From Spirochaetota bacterium (lineage in GTDB: Bacteria > Spirochaetota > Spirochaetia > Treponematales > Rectinemataceae), in NCBI GenBank assembly GCA_029265615.1, contig JAJUIB010000010.1, forward strand, positions 44,043-108,042: 64,000 bases of DNA. Direction: 5' to 3'. Below, one piece after another: positions 8,548-17,128 of the stretch. The position numbers and the translations under genes are program-made. Position 1 is the stretch's first letter. The number at the start of each line of letters is the position of its first letter. Under the pieces are notes generated by a model that was not told the DNA's origin, did not search any database, and saw only the letters and a list, made by a program, of their open reading frames with translations.

Positions 8548-9756
8548 CTAGGCTTCGGCCGCGGCCTCGCGGCGGAATGCATCCGCCTCGCCGCTCGCCG
8601 CATACACGTGCGCGAGGACGGCGGCGATTGCCTGGTAGTACTTTTCCGGGATTGAGTCGCCTATCTCGACATCGGCATAGAGCGCGCGAGCGAGGGGCCG
8701 GTTTTCAACAACCGGCACGCCGGCCTCTTCCGCGATGCGACGGATCCTGAGCGCGACCTCGTCGGCGCCCTTCGCGGTGACGGTGGGAGCGGTCATGCGT
8801 TCGCGCTCCCACTCGAGCGCGACGGCATAGTGCGTCGGGTTTGCGATGACGACATCGGCCTTGGGCACGTTGGCCGCCATATTGCGTGCAAGGAGCTCGC
8901 GCATGCGTTCGCGCATCCTGCTTTTGACGAGCGGATCGCCCTCCTGCATCTTCCGCTCTTCCTTGACCTCTTCCTTCGTCATCTTAAGGGATTCCATATA
9001 CTGCCTGCGCTGGAACAGGTAGTCGGGAACCGACAGGGCAAGGAGGATCACGGCGACCTCGATGAGGAGCCGCATCGCGAGCGAGGCGACAAGCTTCACC
9101 GAGGACCAGAAGGGCACGCTGAACATCGCCATAAGGCGCTTAAACTCGCCCGCTATAGTAAAATAGGCGACCATGCCGATGATGGCCACCTTGAGGAGGG
9201 TCTTGCCGAAATTGTACAGCCCCTCGACCGAAAAGAGCGTGCGCTTAAGGTACTGCCCGAATCGCGGCACGATTCGGGAAAAGTCCGGCGTTATCGGCTT
9301 GAGCGTGAACAAAAAGCCCGTCTGAAAGAGATTCGCGGCGAGGAGCGCGACGAGGGCGACAAGCGCTATGGGGAGCGTGAGACGGGCGAAGTACGAGAAA
9401 AAAGCGGCGGCAAGCGGGCCTGCATCGGTCGTCACGTCGGCTTCCGCGGCCTTTGAGAAGTAAAACACGATCATCTCACGGATCGTCCGACCCATATACG
9501 GTGCGAGGATCGCGAGGGCGACCGCAGGGAGGAGAAGTCCAAGGGCGCCGACGAGCTCCTGGCTCTTCGCAACCCGCCCCTCCTCGCGCGCCTTCCGTAT
9601 CTTGTACTCAGACGGTTCCTCAGTCCGTCCTTCATCCTCGGCCGCGAACCACTGCAAATGGATAGCAGCAGGACTCATCTCGGAAGTGCAGTGGTTCGCG
9701 ACGGACCACTGCAAATAGATGGCGGCCGACGCAGCGGCGGAGCGCCGCACCATCAT
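8548..9756 (-). CDS. flhB: FlhB, export substrate-specificity switch, with duplicated N-terminus
   Basis: 402 residues. The core shows the FlhB start signature DEGRTEEPSEYKIRKAREEG, four membrane segments (about 55-235) and the autocleavage motif NPTH in VVIANPTHYAVAL. Cleavage there switches export from hook to filament substrates. The ATG at 9754-9756 overlaps the fliR stop (ATGA) and is preceded by GGGAGGT, so I use it. The N-terminus is unusually long and contains two similar blocks, AAIYLQW (about 11-17) and AAIHLQWF (about 30-37). The second leads into the family-typical sequence, so the first is extra. Methionine 27 (9676-9678) is an alternative start without a good ribosome site. Confidence 0.93.
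   Translation of the reverse strand: MMVRRSAAASAAIYLQWSVANHCTSEMSPAAIHLQWFAAEDEGRTEEPSEYKIRKAREEGRVAKSQELVGALGLLLPAVALAILAPYMGRTIREMIVFYFSKAAEADVTTDAGPLAAAFFSYFARLTLPIALVALVALLAANLFQTGFLFTLKPITPDFSRIVPRFGQYLKRTLFSVEGLYNFGKTLLKVAIIGMVAYFTIAGEFKRLMAMFSVPFWSSVKLVASLAMRLLIEVAVILLALSVPDYLFQRRQYMESLKMTKEEVKEERKMQEGDPLVKSRMRERMRELLARNMAANVPKADVVIANPTHYAVALEWERERMTAPTVTAKGADEVALRIRRIAEEAGVPVVENRPLARALYADVEIGDSIPEKYYQAIAAVLAHVYAASGEADAFRREAAAEA
9687..9713. repeat. 9-bp perfect inverted repeat inside the flhB start region
   Basis: tgcagtggt at 9687-9695 is the exact complement of accactgca at 9705-9713, with a 9-bp loop. A further copy of the second arm (accactgca) lies at 9648-9656 and is followed by the same aaat, so the arm sequence occurs three times in about 65 bp. 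Confidence 0.85.
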
Positions 9757-10541
9757 CGCGCACCTCCCACGAGGAGGGCGAGATCTGAAAAGCCCGCGTC
9801 AATGATGCGCGAGAAGGCCTCCATCATGAGCGGTAGCGCCGTGAGCATGATGAAGTACGTGACAAGAAGGCTTACCGGAAAGCCCTCGCTCATGAGGTTC
9901 ATCTGGGGGGCAGCCTTGGAAAGGAGCCCGAGGCCGACGGTGACGACAAACAAGGTCCCGAGCACCGGCATCGAGAGCACGAGCGACTGGAGAAAGAGCG
10001 CGCCGACGGACCTGCCGAGAAACCCGACAATATCGGCACCCCTCCCCACGAGATCGATGGCGCGCATCGCGCTGAAAGACCCTTGGACGCCCACAAGGAA
10101 GAGCCGCTGAAAGCCTTTAGTCGCAACGAAGACGAACATGGCGATGAGATTGAGAAACTGGCCCATCACGGGGATCTCGATCTCCGCAAGGGGGTCGAAG
10201 GTCTCCATGGCACCAAAGCCGATCTGTAGCGAAAAGAACTGCCCCGCCGTGGTGAAGGCGGAGTACACGATAGAGAGGAAAAACCCCATGACAAGGCCAA
10301 TCATCGCCTCTCCCGCGATGAGGAGGAGATAGGCCACCCCATCTTCAGGAATGGGGTAGCCCGCTGCCTTTACCGCGGGGAAGACGGCGGCCGCAGCGAA
10401 GGCGGCAAGCCCCACCTTCGCCACCTGAGGCACGCCCGAACTCGAAAGAAGCGGCGCCACCTCGATCAGCGCAAGCACGCGCGCCGCGATGACGAGGAAG
10501 AGATTCCAGTCGCCGATTGGCCAGCCCACCGCGTTCCTCAC
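9753..10541 (-). CDS. fliR: FliR, flagellar export gate membrane protein
   Basis: 262 residues from a GTG at 10539-10541 that overlaps the fliQ stop (GTGA). Further upstream in frame is only out-of-frame fliQ sequence, so a longer start is unlikely. The length matches the family (about 260). It is strongly hydrophobic, with about six membrane segments (for example LFLVIAARVLALIEVAPLL, AMIGLVMGFFLSIVYSAF, VLSMPVLGTLFVVTVGLGLL). FliR joins FliP and FliQ in the core channel of the type III export gate. Its stop overlaps flhB. Confidence 0.93.
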   Translation of the reverse strand: MRNAVGWPIGDWNLFLVIAARVLALIEVAPLLSSSGVPQVAKVGLAAFAAAAVFPAVKAAGYPIPEDGVAYLLLIAGEAMIGLVMGFFLSIVYSAFTTAGQFFSLQIGFGAMETFDPLAEIEIPVMGQFLNLIAMFVFVATKGFQRLFLVGVQGSFSAMRAIDLVGRGADIVGFLGRSVGALFLQSLVLSMPVLGTLFVVTVGLGLLSKAAPQMNLMSEGFPVSLLVTYFIMLTALPLMMEAFSRIIDAGFSDLALLVGGAR

Positions 10542-10807
10542 CGTGCCATCGAGGGAATCATGGCGAAAAGCCCGCGGGCGTACTGCTCGAGGCTTCCGAA
10601 CATCCAACCGCCGAGAAGCGCAAGCACGAGGAGAATGGCCGCAATCTTCGGCACAAAAGTGAGCGTCTGCTCCTGGATCGAGGTCGTCGCCTGGAGAATC
10701 GAGATGACAAGCCCCACGGCCATCGCCACAAGGAGGACCGGCGCCGAGAGAATGACGATTTCCATGATGCCACCGCGAAGGATGCCAACGGCTTCGCCCA
10801 CGCTCAT
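10538..10807 (-). CDS. fliQ: FliQ, flagellar export gate membrane protein
   Basis: 89 residues, the normal family length. It has two transmembrane helices (about 16-38, VILSAPVLLVAMAVGLVISI, and about 52-72, IAAILLVLALLGGWMFGSLE) joined by the conserved loop ATTSIQEQTLTFVPK. FliQ packs around the FliP-FliR core of the export gate. It sits between fliP (17 bp away) and fliR (GTGA overlap). Confidence 0.95.
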   Translation of the reverse strand: MSVGEAVGILRGGIMEIVILSAPVLLVAMAVGLVISILQATTSIQEQTLTFVPKIAAILLVLALLGGWMFGSLEQYARGLFAMIPSMAR

Positions 10808-10824
10808 TCGATTCCTCCCTTCCT

Positions 10825-11718
10825 CTACATGAACGAACGGACAATCTGCTCGGTGAGCAGGTTCCAGCCGTCGACCAGCACAAAGAGAATCAGCTTAAAG
10901 GGCGTGGAGATCATCACGGGCGGCAACATGATCATGCCCATCGACATGAGCACCGAGGCGACAACCATGTCGATGATGATGAAGGGGATGAAGAGGAGTA
11001 TGCCTATCTTGAATGCAACCGTGAGCTCGTTGAGGACAAAGGCCGGCACGAGGACATAGGTCGGCACATCGGCGAGACTGCGCGGCTTCGGGAGGCCCCG
11101 CATTGACATAAAGAGCCGGATGCTCTCGGGGTTTTCCTTGAGTTGCGAATACATAAAAATGCGGAAGGGTTTTTCCGCCGCTCTGTACGCCTCTTCGACA
11201 CCGATGCGTCCGTCCGACAGTGGCTTCAGGGAATTGTCATACACCTCCTGGAAGGTGGGCCACATGATGAACACGGTAAGGAAAAAGGCGATGCCGAGTA
11301 GCACCTGGTTGGGCGGAACCTGCTGGAGCGAAAGGGCACGCTTGATAAAATCGAGCACGATGGACACGCGGAGGAAGCTCGTAACGAGGATAAGGAGGCT
11401 CGGCGCGAGGGACAGCACCGTGAGGAGGAGAAGGAGCTGGACCGAGAAGGCGACTTCCTTCCCGTTTTGCGGATTTTTGACGCGAAGGTCGACAAGTGGC
11501 ACGAGGGGCACCTGGGCGGGCGCGGCAGTTGTGCCGCGCGCGCTCCCCTGGGGGAAGCTCGCGGCGGGCGCGGAGGGGCTGGGGGGCGAAGGTGTTGGAA
11601 CGAGGACGGCCGAATCGCGCGCGCGGATCGTCGAAGGGGCGGCTACGCCCTGGCCGAAGACCGGAGCCGCGGCAAGGAGGGCGGCAAGAACAGAGGCGGC
11701 GCGGAGAAGGCGGTTCAT
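10825..11718 (-). CDS. fliP: FliP, flagellar export gate membrane protein
   Basis: 297 residues. A cleavable signal peptide is seen (MNRLLRAASVLAALLAAAPVFGQG), as in other FliP proteins, followed by a proline/alanine-rich linker to about residue 75. The conserved core has membrane segments (LLLLLTVLSLAPSLLILVTS, VLLGIAFFLTVFIMWPTFQ, and a C-terminal pair) and the family signature FLRVSIVLDFIKRAL. Five FliP subunits form the central export channel with FliR. The start overlaps the fliO stop by four bases (ATGA). Confidence 0.96.
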   Translation of the reverse strand: MNRLLRAASVLAALLAAAPVFGQGVAAPSTIRARDSAVLVPTPSPPSPSAPAASFPQGSARGTTAAPAQVPLVPLVDLRVKNPQNGKEVAFSVQLLLLLTVLSLAPSLLILVTSFLRVSIVLDFIKRALSLQQVPPNQVLLGIAFFLTVFIMWPTFQEVYDNSLKPLSDGRIGVEEAYRAAEKPFRIFMYSQLKENPESIRLFMSMRGLPKPRSLADVPTYVLVPAFVLNELTVAFKIGILLFIPFIIIDMVVASVLMSMGMIMLPPVMISTPFKLILFVLVDGWNLLTEQIVRSFM

Positions 11719-12374
11719 GGCTTGTACTTCCTCAGCCGTTCGCGTTGCCGTGCGAGGTAGCCAGAGCCCAACATCTCGCCAGAGGCCTGCGCGGCTGTGG
11801 CTTTTTCGGAGAAGGCATTGCCGCTATGCCCCTTCCCGAGCAGGGAGCCGAGGAGGGCGCCAAAGTCACCCTTCGGTGCGGCAGCCGAGGAGGATGCGCG
11901 GAGTTCGAGCGCATCGATCAGGTCCTTGTCCTCGATCCGGTCGATGAGGGATACCGAAGCATCGGTGGCGCCGATCAGGTAGGCCTTATCGCCGAGCGCG
12001 ACGACGAACAGTGCGCGCCCGGGGCCAAGCCCCCTGGTCGCAAGGACGCGGACTGCCGCGTCTTCGCCGCCTGTAGGGCGGCCTGCGCGCTTGAGGAGCC
12101 TGAAAACAACATACATAACCACCACAAGGAGCGCGAGCACGAGCACCATGCGGAGGAAATTGAGCGTTGTGGAGGGCGCCGCCACCTTTGCCCCCGTCGC
12201 CGCGGGAGCCGCCTGATCGCCGATAGCGAGCGCCGTCTCATCCACCGCCTGCGCGTTCCCCAACGCCCCGGCGGCGCCCTGCGCAGGCGCGCCTACTGCG
12301 GCTTGCGCGGTCGCGACGACACCCGCCCCGAGCGCCCAGATGACGGCGCTGAGAACGAGCACATACTTTTTCAA
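11715..12374 (-). CDS. fliO: FliO (FliZ in spirochaete naming), export apparatus assembly protein
   Basis: 219 residues from a TTG at 12372-12374 with a strong GGGAGGGG about 5 bases upstream. The N-terminus is a signal peptide or membrane anchor (VLVLSAVIWALGAGVVATAQA). An Ala-rich linker follows, then a transmembrane helix at about 87-108 (FLRMVLVLALLVVVMYVVF). The FliO-type cytoplasmic beta domain comes after it (VRVLATRGLGPGRALFVVAL, GDKAYLIGATDASVSLI). FliO helps FliP oligomerise and is called FliZ in spirochaetes. The gene follows fliY across a 186-bp gap and overlaps fliP. Confidence 0.88.
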   Translation of the reverse strand: MKKYVLVLSAVIWALGAGVVATAQAAVGAPAQGAAGALGNAQAVDETALAIGDQAAPAATGAKVAAPSTTLNFLRMVLVLALLVVVMYVVFRLLKRAGRPTGGEDAAVRVLATRGLGPGRALFVVALGDKAYLIGATDASVSLIDRIEDKDLIDALELRASSSAAAPKGDFGALLGSLLGKGHSGNAFSEKATAAQASGEMLGSGYLARQRERLRKYKP

Positions 12375-12515
12375 AAGACCCCTCCCAAAAGCACATTCTA
12401 CGGCAAAGAGCTAGCGAATGCAAGCGTTTTTGCTCGCACATCGAAGCCCCTGTGCACGCGGCGCAGAGAATGCACACGCGCCGCCAGGGAAGGGCATACA
12501 GAACAAATGGGCGCC

Positions 12516-12548
12516 GTGCGCGGCCTTTCAAGGGATAATGCCGCGCAC
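12516..12548 (-). other. hairpin in the fliY-fliO gap
   Basis: gtgcgcggc (12516-12524) and gccgcgcac (12540-12548) are perfect complements, 9 bp with a 15-base loop, 13 bp past the fliY stop on the minus strand. No U-run follows, so it is more likely an RNA-stability or attenuation element than a complete terminator. The 12375-12560 gap shows no other gene. Confidence 0.55.
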
Positions 12549-12560
12549 AAGGCGAAGGCC

Positions 12561-13772
12561 TTATCCTAGATCCGACATCCGCTCCATAGGCGAGACAATC
12601 TCGGTGACACGAACACCGAAGTTCTCGTCGATGACGACGACTTCGCCCTTGGCAATCAGTTTGTGGTTGACAAGGATGTCCACCGGTTCGCCTGCGAGTT
12701 TGTCGAGCTCGATGATCGTGCCTTCACCCATGCCGAGTATCTCCTTGATCGGCTTCCGGGTGCGGCCGAGCTCGACCGTCATCTCCATAAAGACATCCAT
12801 GATGAGGCCGATGTTGCCGGGCTCGGGAGCCGCCTGCTGCATTTGAAGGCTCGCAAACTGCACAGGCTGCACGTTCGGTGGGTTCATGCCGTAGCCACCC
12901 ATCGCCTGCATTCCCGTAGCCGGCATACCCATGCCCGCGGGCGCGCCGAAGCCACCCATCGCGCCATAGCCCTGAGTCTGGCCCATGGGCATGCCGCCGC
13001 CCATCATAGGCATACCGCCGCCGGCCATCCCCATGCCCGCCTGGGGCGCCCCAAAACCGCCCATCGCGCCGCCGTCGCTCGCATCGGGAGCCCGAGCCTG
13101 GGGCGGCGTCTGGACAGCCGCCCCCCCGGTCGAGGCAACAAGGTCTTTCACAAAGGGGAGCGCAAACAGCTCGACGAGGCGGTCGCCCTCGCCTTCGCCG
13201 ATCTGGAGGCGGTACACAGCCCGAACCATGTCCCCTGAAGGAACCCTGGCGAGCGCCTTGGGGCCGAAGCTCCCCTCGGCCACCCCCGCCTGGATGTTGC
13301 GGTTGCCGGTCTTTTCCGCGATCACGGTGACCTGGGTGCCGGTGAGCGTGGAGACGCACTCCTGCACCGCGGAGATCGCCATGTCGTCGAGCTCCGCAAG
13401 CCCCTCGTCCTTGTTGGCAAGCGAGGCGATCTTGAGCGCAGTCTCCTTGGACATCGCAAAGACGTGCTCCCCGGGGAGCGAGCCCGCATAGGGCACGGTC
13501 ACCGCGAGAATCTCTTCGGGGACATCACGGAGAAAGCCATCCCGGTTCACGGTGTCGACGACGGGCGCCTGCACGGTCGCAGGAAGACCGGTGATCATCG
13601 ACAGATTCTGGGACTGCGCGCCGACCGTCGCATCGAGGATCGCCTTGAAGGCCTGCGTCTCGGGCGCCGAGAGGGCGCTGCCCGCCTTCGGGGACGGCGC
13701 GGGCGCGGCGCCGCCGTCGAGTCCCGCAAGGAGGGAATCTATCTCTTCCTGGGAGAGGGCGCCGTCACTCAT
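12561..13772 (-). CDS. fliY: FliY, CheC-like/FliN switch protein
   Basis: 403 residues. It starts with the CheY-P-binding segment LSQEEIDSLLAGLDG, as in FliM. A CheC-like domain spans about 35-220, and a glycine/methionine-rich linker about 240-305 (MGGFGAP, GGGMPMMGGGMP). A C-terminal FliN domain spans about 318-403 (VFMEMTVELGRTRKPIKEIL, GEPVDILVNHKLIAKGEVVV). It is part of the C-ring that sets rotation direction. The CheC phosphatase motif (S/D-x3-E-x2-N) reads S134-x3-E138-x2-S141, so the Asn is replaced. It overlaps the fliM stop by 8 bp. Confidence 0.94.
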   Translation of the reverse strand: MSDGALSQEEIDSLLAGLDGGAAPAPSPKAGSALSAPETQAFKAILDATVGAQSQNLSMITGLPATVQAPVVDTVNRDGFLRDVPEEILAVTVPYAGSLPGEHVFAMSKETALKIASLANKDEGLAELDDMAISAVQECVSTLTGTQVTVIAEKTGNRNIQAGVAEGSFGPKALARVPSGDMVRAVYRLQIGEGEGDRLVELFALPFVKDLVASTGGAAVQTPPQARAPDASDGGAMGGFGAPQAGMGMAGGGMPMMGGGMPMGQTQGYGAMGGFGAPAGMGMPATGMQAMGGYGMNPPNVQPVQFASLQMQQAAPEPGNIGLIMDVFMEMTVELGRTRKPIKEILGMGEGTIIELDKLAGEPVDILVNHKLIAKGEVVVIDENFGVRVTEIVSPMERMSDLG

Positions 13773-14799
13773 AGTTTTCGTCTCCTTCGGATGCCAGTTC
13801 CTCGAACTCTTCCTGGCCGAGGTCCTCGAGCTTCTTCGTTATCTGCACAGCCATCTTTTTGCCGATGACGCCAGGCCTGCAGAGGAATTTCTTCTTGTTA
13901 CCCACGTTGAGCGTCATCGGGTCGTTCACGCGCACCGAATAGAGTCGCACGATGTCGCCCGCCCTAAGGGCGAGGACGTCGCGCACCGAGATGTCGATTT
14001 TGCCGATTTCCGCGATGACGGGGATCTCCACCGAAGAGAGTTTCTCTTTGAGGATGTTGAGGTTTTCGGTCGTCGCGCCGCGGCGGACCGAGGAATACCA
14101 GTACTGCGCGGAGAGCTTCGAAACGATCGGCTCAATCGTCAGGTAGGGGATACACAGGTTCATCATGCCCTCAACCTCGCCCACCTTCGTCTCGAGCGTG
14201 ACGAGAACAACCATCTCCGTCGGCGGGACGATCTGCGCGAACTGGGGGTTCGTTTCGATCTGCGAGAGCCGCGGACGGAGGTCGATGACCTGGGTCCAGG
14301 CCTCGCGCATGTTCCCAAGGATGCGGACGATGATGCCCTCCATGACCGAGTGCTCGATGTCGGTGAGTTCGCGGTTGAGCTTCGCCCCCTCGCCCGAGCC
14401 GCCGAAGAGGCGGTCGATGATCGTGAACGTGACCGAGGGGTCGATCTCGAGGATGGCCTGGCCTTTAAGGGGATCCATGCTGACGACGGCGAGGGTCGTT
14501 GGCGTCGGGATGGAGCGGATGAACTCCTCATAGGTAAGCTGATCGACCGATGCGACGTGCACATGGACGAGCGTGCGCAAAGAAGCCGAAAGGCTCGTCG
14601 TCGTGAGACGGGCGAAGGTCTCGTGCATGATCTGCACGGTGCGTATCTGCTCCTTGGAGAACTTGTCCGGCCGCTTGAAGTCGTAGATCTTGATCTTGCG
14701 GGTGTCGGCGGCCGGCTTGATCGTCTCGATTTCGGTCTCGCCCGCGTTGATTGCGGTGAGGAGCTGGTCTATCTCATCCTGTGACAGGACTTCGGTCAT
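13765..14799 (-). CDS. fliM: FliM, flagellar motor switch protein
   Basis: 344 residues. The N-terminal CheY-binding peptide is LSQDEIDQLLTAI. The CheC-like middle domain (about 45-230) includes the GGSGEGAKLNRELTDIE segment. The C-terminal SpoA/FliN-like domain (about 250-330) includes ISVRDVLALRAGDIVRLYS. FliM is the C-ring subunit that binds phosphorylated CheY and FliG. The length is normal. It is followed by fliY (8-bp overlap) and preceded by fliL across 66 bp. Confidence 0.97.
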   Translation of the reverse strand: MTEVLSQDEIDQLLTAINAGETEIETIKPAADTRKIKIYDFKRPDKFSKEQIRTVQIMHETFARLTTTSLSASLRTLVHVHVASVDQLTYEEFIRSIPTPTTLAVVSMDPLKGQAILEIDPSVTFTIIDRLFGGSGEGAKLNRELTDIEHSVMEGIIVRILGNMREAWTQVIDLRPRLSQIETNPQFAQIVPPTEMVVLVTLETKVGEVEGMMNLCIPYLTIEPIVSKLSAQYWYSSVRRGATTENLNILKEKLSSVEIPVIAEIGKIDISVRDVLALRAGDIVRLYSVRVNDPMTLNVGNKKKFLCRPGVIGKKMAVQITKKLEDLGQEEFEELASEGDENYE

Positions 14800-14861
14800 G
14801 CGGCCTCCACGGGCTTCACGGAACCCCAGATGCCCCGCCGGGCGCCCAGGCCGTGCATCGC

Positions 14862-14875
14862 CGGACTAAAGTCCG
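14862..14875. repeat. short palindrome spanning the fliL stop codon
   Basis: cggactaaagtccg at 14862-14875 is a 6-bp perfect inverted repeat around aa, and the fliL stop (cta on the plus strand, 14866-14868) lies inside it. It fits the pattern of hairpins at gene boundaries in this operon. Confidence 0.5.
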
Positions 14876-15420
14876 ACGACGTCGAATTTCTCGAACAGGA
14901 CTTCCTTGATGCTCGGCTTCGAGAGAATGCGGTTCAGACTGTGTCTGAGCTCATCCTTGAGTTCCTTCTCCTTGTCGGGCGTAAGCTCCTCCGCGTACTT
15001 GTTGCTGAAATAGGAGCGCAGAAAATCGCGAATCTGGTAAAGCCGCGCTGTTATCTCGTTCGGCGTCTCCTTGTCATCCTTGGCAAAGCCGACGTTGATC
15101 TTGACGACGACCGAGGAAGGCTCCTTGTCGCGGGTGCGGGCACGGATCTCGCCGATGTTCGTCGCGTATGCTAATATGGGTGTCGAGGCCTGGTACTCCT
15201 CGCTCTGCGCGACGGGGCTCATCGGCTTCCCCTGCTTGTTGATCACGTTCACGGTGATCACCACCACCGTGACGATGAGAATCACCGCGCCGAGCGCGAT
15301 TCCCACGATCATGAGGATTTTAAGAAGGCCAGGGCCCGCCCCCTTCGCCTTCGGGGCGACGGCATCGGCGCCTTCGCCCTCGGACAAATTAAGGTCGGAA
15401 TTGTCGACGCTGTCGGCCAT
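14866..15420 (-). CDS. fliL: FliL, motor-associated membrane protein
   Basis: 184 residues with one transmembrane helix at about 31-53 (KILMIVGIALGAVILIVTVVV), a short acidic cytoplasmic N-terminus and a periplasmic FliL domain (about 75-184, VVVKINVGFAKDDKETPNE). FliL surrounds the MotAB stator and raises torque; in spirochaetes it also affects flagellar tilt. It lies between motB and fliM with an unusually long 182-bp leader. Confidence 0.92.
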   Translation of the reverse strand: MADSVDNSDLNLSEGEGADAVAPKAKGAGPGLLKILMIVGIALGAVILIVTVVVITVNVINKQGKPMSPVAQSEEYQASTPILAYATNIGEIRARTRDKEPSSVVVKINVGFAKDDKETPNEITARLYQIRDFLRSYFSNKYAEELTPDKEKELKDELRHSLNRILSKPSIKEVLFEKFDVVGL

Positions 15421-15573
15421 GCTCTAACCTCCCTCAAGGCCGCGGCGTTGCGCGGCCCGAAGAGCGCGCGAACCCCGCCCGCCCTCTCACTCCGATTATC
15501 GGAAGGGAACGGGTGGACATTAGTATACACAAGCGAAGGCTGACTTGAAAAGCGCCGATTGCCGCCTTCAAGC

Positions 15574-15592
15574 CCGCGGCAGAGAACCGCGG
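15574..15592 (-). other. hairpin in the motB-fliL gap
   Basis: ccgcgg (15574-15579) pairs with ccgcgg (15587-15592), a self-complementary hexamer, around a 7-base loop, about 11 bp beyond the motB stop. No U-tract follows. In the same gap a TATACT hexamer (agtata at 15522-15527 on plus) could be a -10 box for fliL, but no good -35 box is present. Confidence 0.4.
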
Positions 15593-15602
15593 CGGGGGCG
15601 TC

Positions 15603-16334
15603 CTAGAGGTGCGCCTCGTCGAGGATGACGATGTCGACCCGACGGTTGTAGGCCCGCCCCTCCTCGGTGTCGTTCGAGGCAAGGGGCACCGTGTCGGCGA
15701 AGCCAGCGACGCGGAAGCGCCGCTCATCGACCCCGAAGTCGGCAAGGTACTTGAGCGTATTGATCGAACGCGCGGCGGAGAGCTCCCAGTTGGACTTCCA
15801 GGGGCCACTAGGGTCGACGGGGGCCGAATCGGTATGCCCTTCGATCGCGAATTTACGATCCTTGAGCTCGTCGGAGGCAAGAAGGGCAGCAAGCCGCACA
15901 AGGAGCTCACGCGTCTCCTCTATGTTGATCTGGGCGCTCGCGGGCCGAAAGAAGGCGTCGGAGGCGAGGCTGATGACAATGCCCCGCTCGTTCGAAGAAA
16001 CGCGCACTTTATTCGATTTAATTTCAGGTTGAAACAGCGAGACCGCCTTTTTCAAGGCGGTTCCGAGCGACCTGCCCTTTTCCATCGAAGGGAGGGTCGC
16101 GACGGTGTTGCCGAGCTCGGCGAGCTTGCCCGAGGCGAGCGTCGCGCCGCCCGTCGCGCCGCCCATGCCGATGTTATTGAGGCTCGAGATCATCATTTCG
16201 GTCTGGACAACCTCGGCCTCGGTGGTGTCGAAGAGGGCGACGAAGAAGCAGAGGAGGAGGGTGACCATGTCGCCGTAGGTGACGACCCATTCGCCGATGC
16301 CGCCTACGGCCATCTCTTTCTTCTTCTTGGCCAC
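15603..16334 (-). CDS. motB: MotB, stator peptidoglycan-binding subunit
   Basis: 243 residues from a GTG start. The basic N-terminus KKKKEMAVGG precedes one transmembrane helix. That helix begins YGDMVTLLLCFFVALF; its Asp (about residue 22) is the proton-binding residue of the stator. The C-terminal OmpA-like domain (about 115-240) has AEGHTDSAPVD-type sequence (IEGHTDSAPVDPSGP) and LSAARSINTLKYLADFGVD, and binds peptidoglycan. It starts 9 bp after motA. Confidence 0.96.
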   Translation of the reverse strand: MAKKKKEMAVGGIGEWVVTYGDMVTLLLCFFVALFDTTEAEVVQTEMMISSLNNIGMGGATGGATLASGKLAELGNTVATLPSMEKGRSLGTALKKAVSLFQPEIKSNKVRVSSNERGIVISLASDAFFRPASAQINIEETRELLVRLAALLASDELKDRKFAIEGHTDSAPVDPSGPWKSNWELSAARSINTLKYLADFGVDERRFRVAGFADTVPLASNDTEEGRAYNRRVDIVILDEAHL

Positions 16335-16343
16335 GTCGCGCCC

Positions 16344-17126
16344 CTAGTCCGTCTTGTACTTGTCAAGCACCGCTTGCTTCTGCTTCGGCGGCAAATAGCT
16401 TGCAAGCCGCACGAGCAGAATGCGCGGGTTGTCGCCCGCCTGGATCGAAAGCACGCCTTCGATCACCATCTCCTTCACCGTGGTTTCAGCGGCGTCGTCG
16501 ATAACGAGCTTGCCCATCATCGGCTGGAGGATGAAGTTCGCCATGATAGCGCCGTAGAAGGTGGTGATGAGGGCGACGGCCATGTTGGGGCCGATGCGGC
16601 TCTTGTCCTCGAGGTTCTTCATCATGGCGATGAGGCCGAGAACCGTGCCGAGCATGCCGAAACCCGGCGCAAGCTTGGACCATGCGTCCACCTGCTTGAT
16701 GCCCTGGCCGTGCCGCTCGTTCATCTGGGAGAGCTCGTTCTCCATAAGCTCGCGGATGACCTCCGCGTCGGTACCGTCGACAACGAGTCTAAGCCCCTGT
16801 TGCATGAACTTGTCGTCGAGGTCGTTCATCTCTTCCTCGAGGGATAGGATACCTTCGCGGCGAGCCTTCTCCGAAAACTCGTAGAGCTTGTCGAGGAGCT
16901 TTTCGGCGCCATAGTCGTAGGTCTTAAAGCTGCGACTCAAAAGCTTAAAAACGCCAAGCGTCTCCTTAAGGCCATACTGGAGCATGAGGGCGAAAAAGGA
17001 GCCGCCGACGGTCATGAAAAACGAGGGCGCGTCGACGTAGGTCATGACCGTTCCGCCCGAGGTGAAGATCGAGAGGAGGATCATGGCGATACCGCCAACA
17101 AGTCCGATGAGGCTACCGAGGTTCAT
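16344..17126 (-). CDS. motA: MotA, stator ion-channel subunit
   Basis: 260 residues from ATG at 17124-17126, which has GAGGAG five bases upstream. An in-frame GTG at 17130-17132 overlaps the flbD stop but leaves no space for that site. There are four membrane helices (N-terminal LGSLIGLVGGIAMILLSIFT, and the signature GFGMLGTVLGLIAMM near 155). The cytoplasmic loop carries RREGILSLEEEMNDL, with charged residues that contact FliG. MotA and MotB form the proton-driven stator. It follows flbD directly. Confidence 0.96.
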   Translation of the reverse strand: MNLGSLIGLVGGIAMILLSIFTSGGTVMTYVDAPSFFMTVGGSFFALMLQYGLKETLGVFKLLSRSFKTYDYGAEKLLDKLYEFSEKARREGILSLEEEMNDLDDKFMQQGLRLVVDGTDAEVIRELMENELSQMNERHGQGIKQVDAWSKLAPGFGMLGTVLGLIAMMKNLEDKSRIGPNMAVALITTFYGAIMANFILQPMMGKLVIDDAAETTVKEMVIEGVLSIQAGDNPRILLVRLASYLPPKQKQAVLDKYKTD

Positions 17127-17128
17127 GC

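Noticed and set aside
10542..10883. Upstream extension of fliR to a 376-residue protein
   Set aside because: The extra 114 residues are fliQ read in another frame; the GTG overlapping the fliQ stop gives the normal FliR length.
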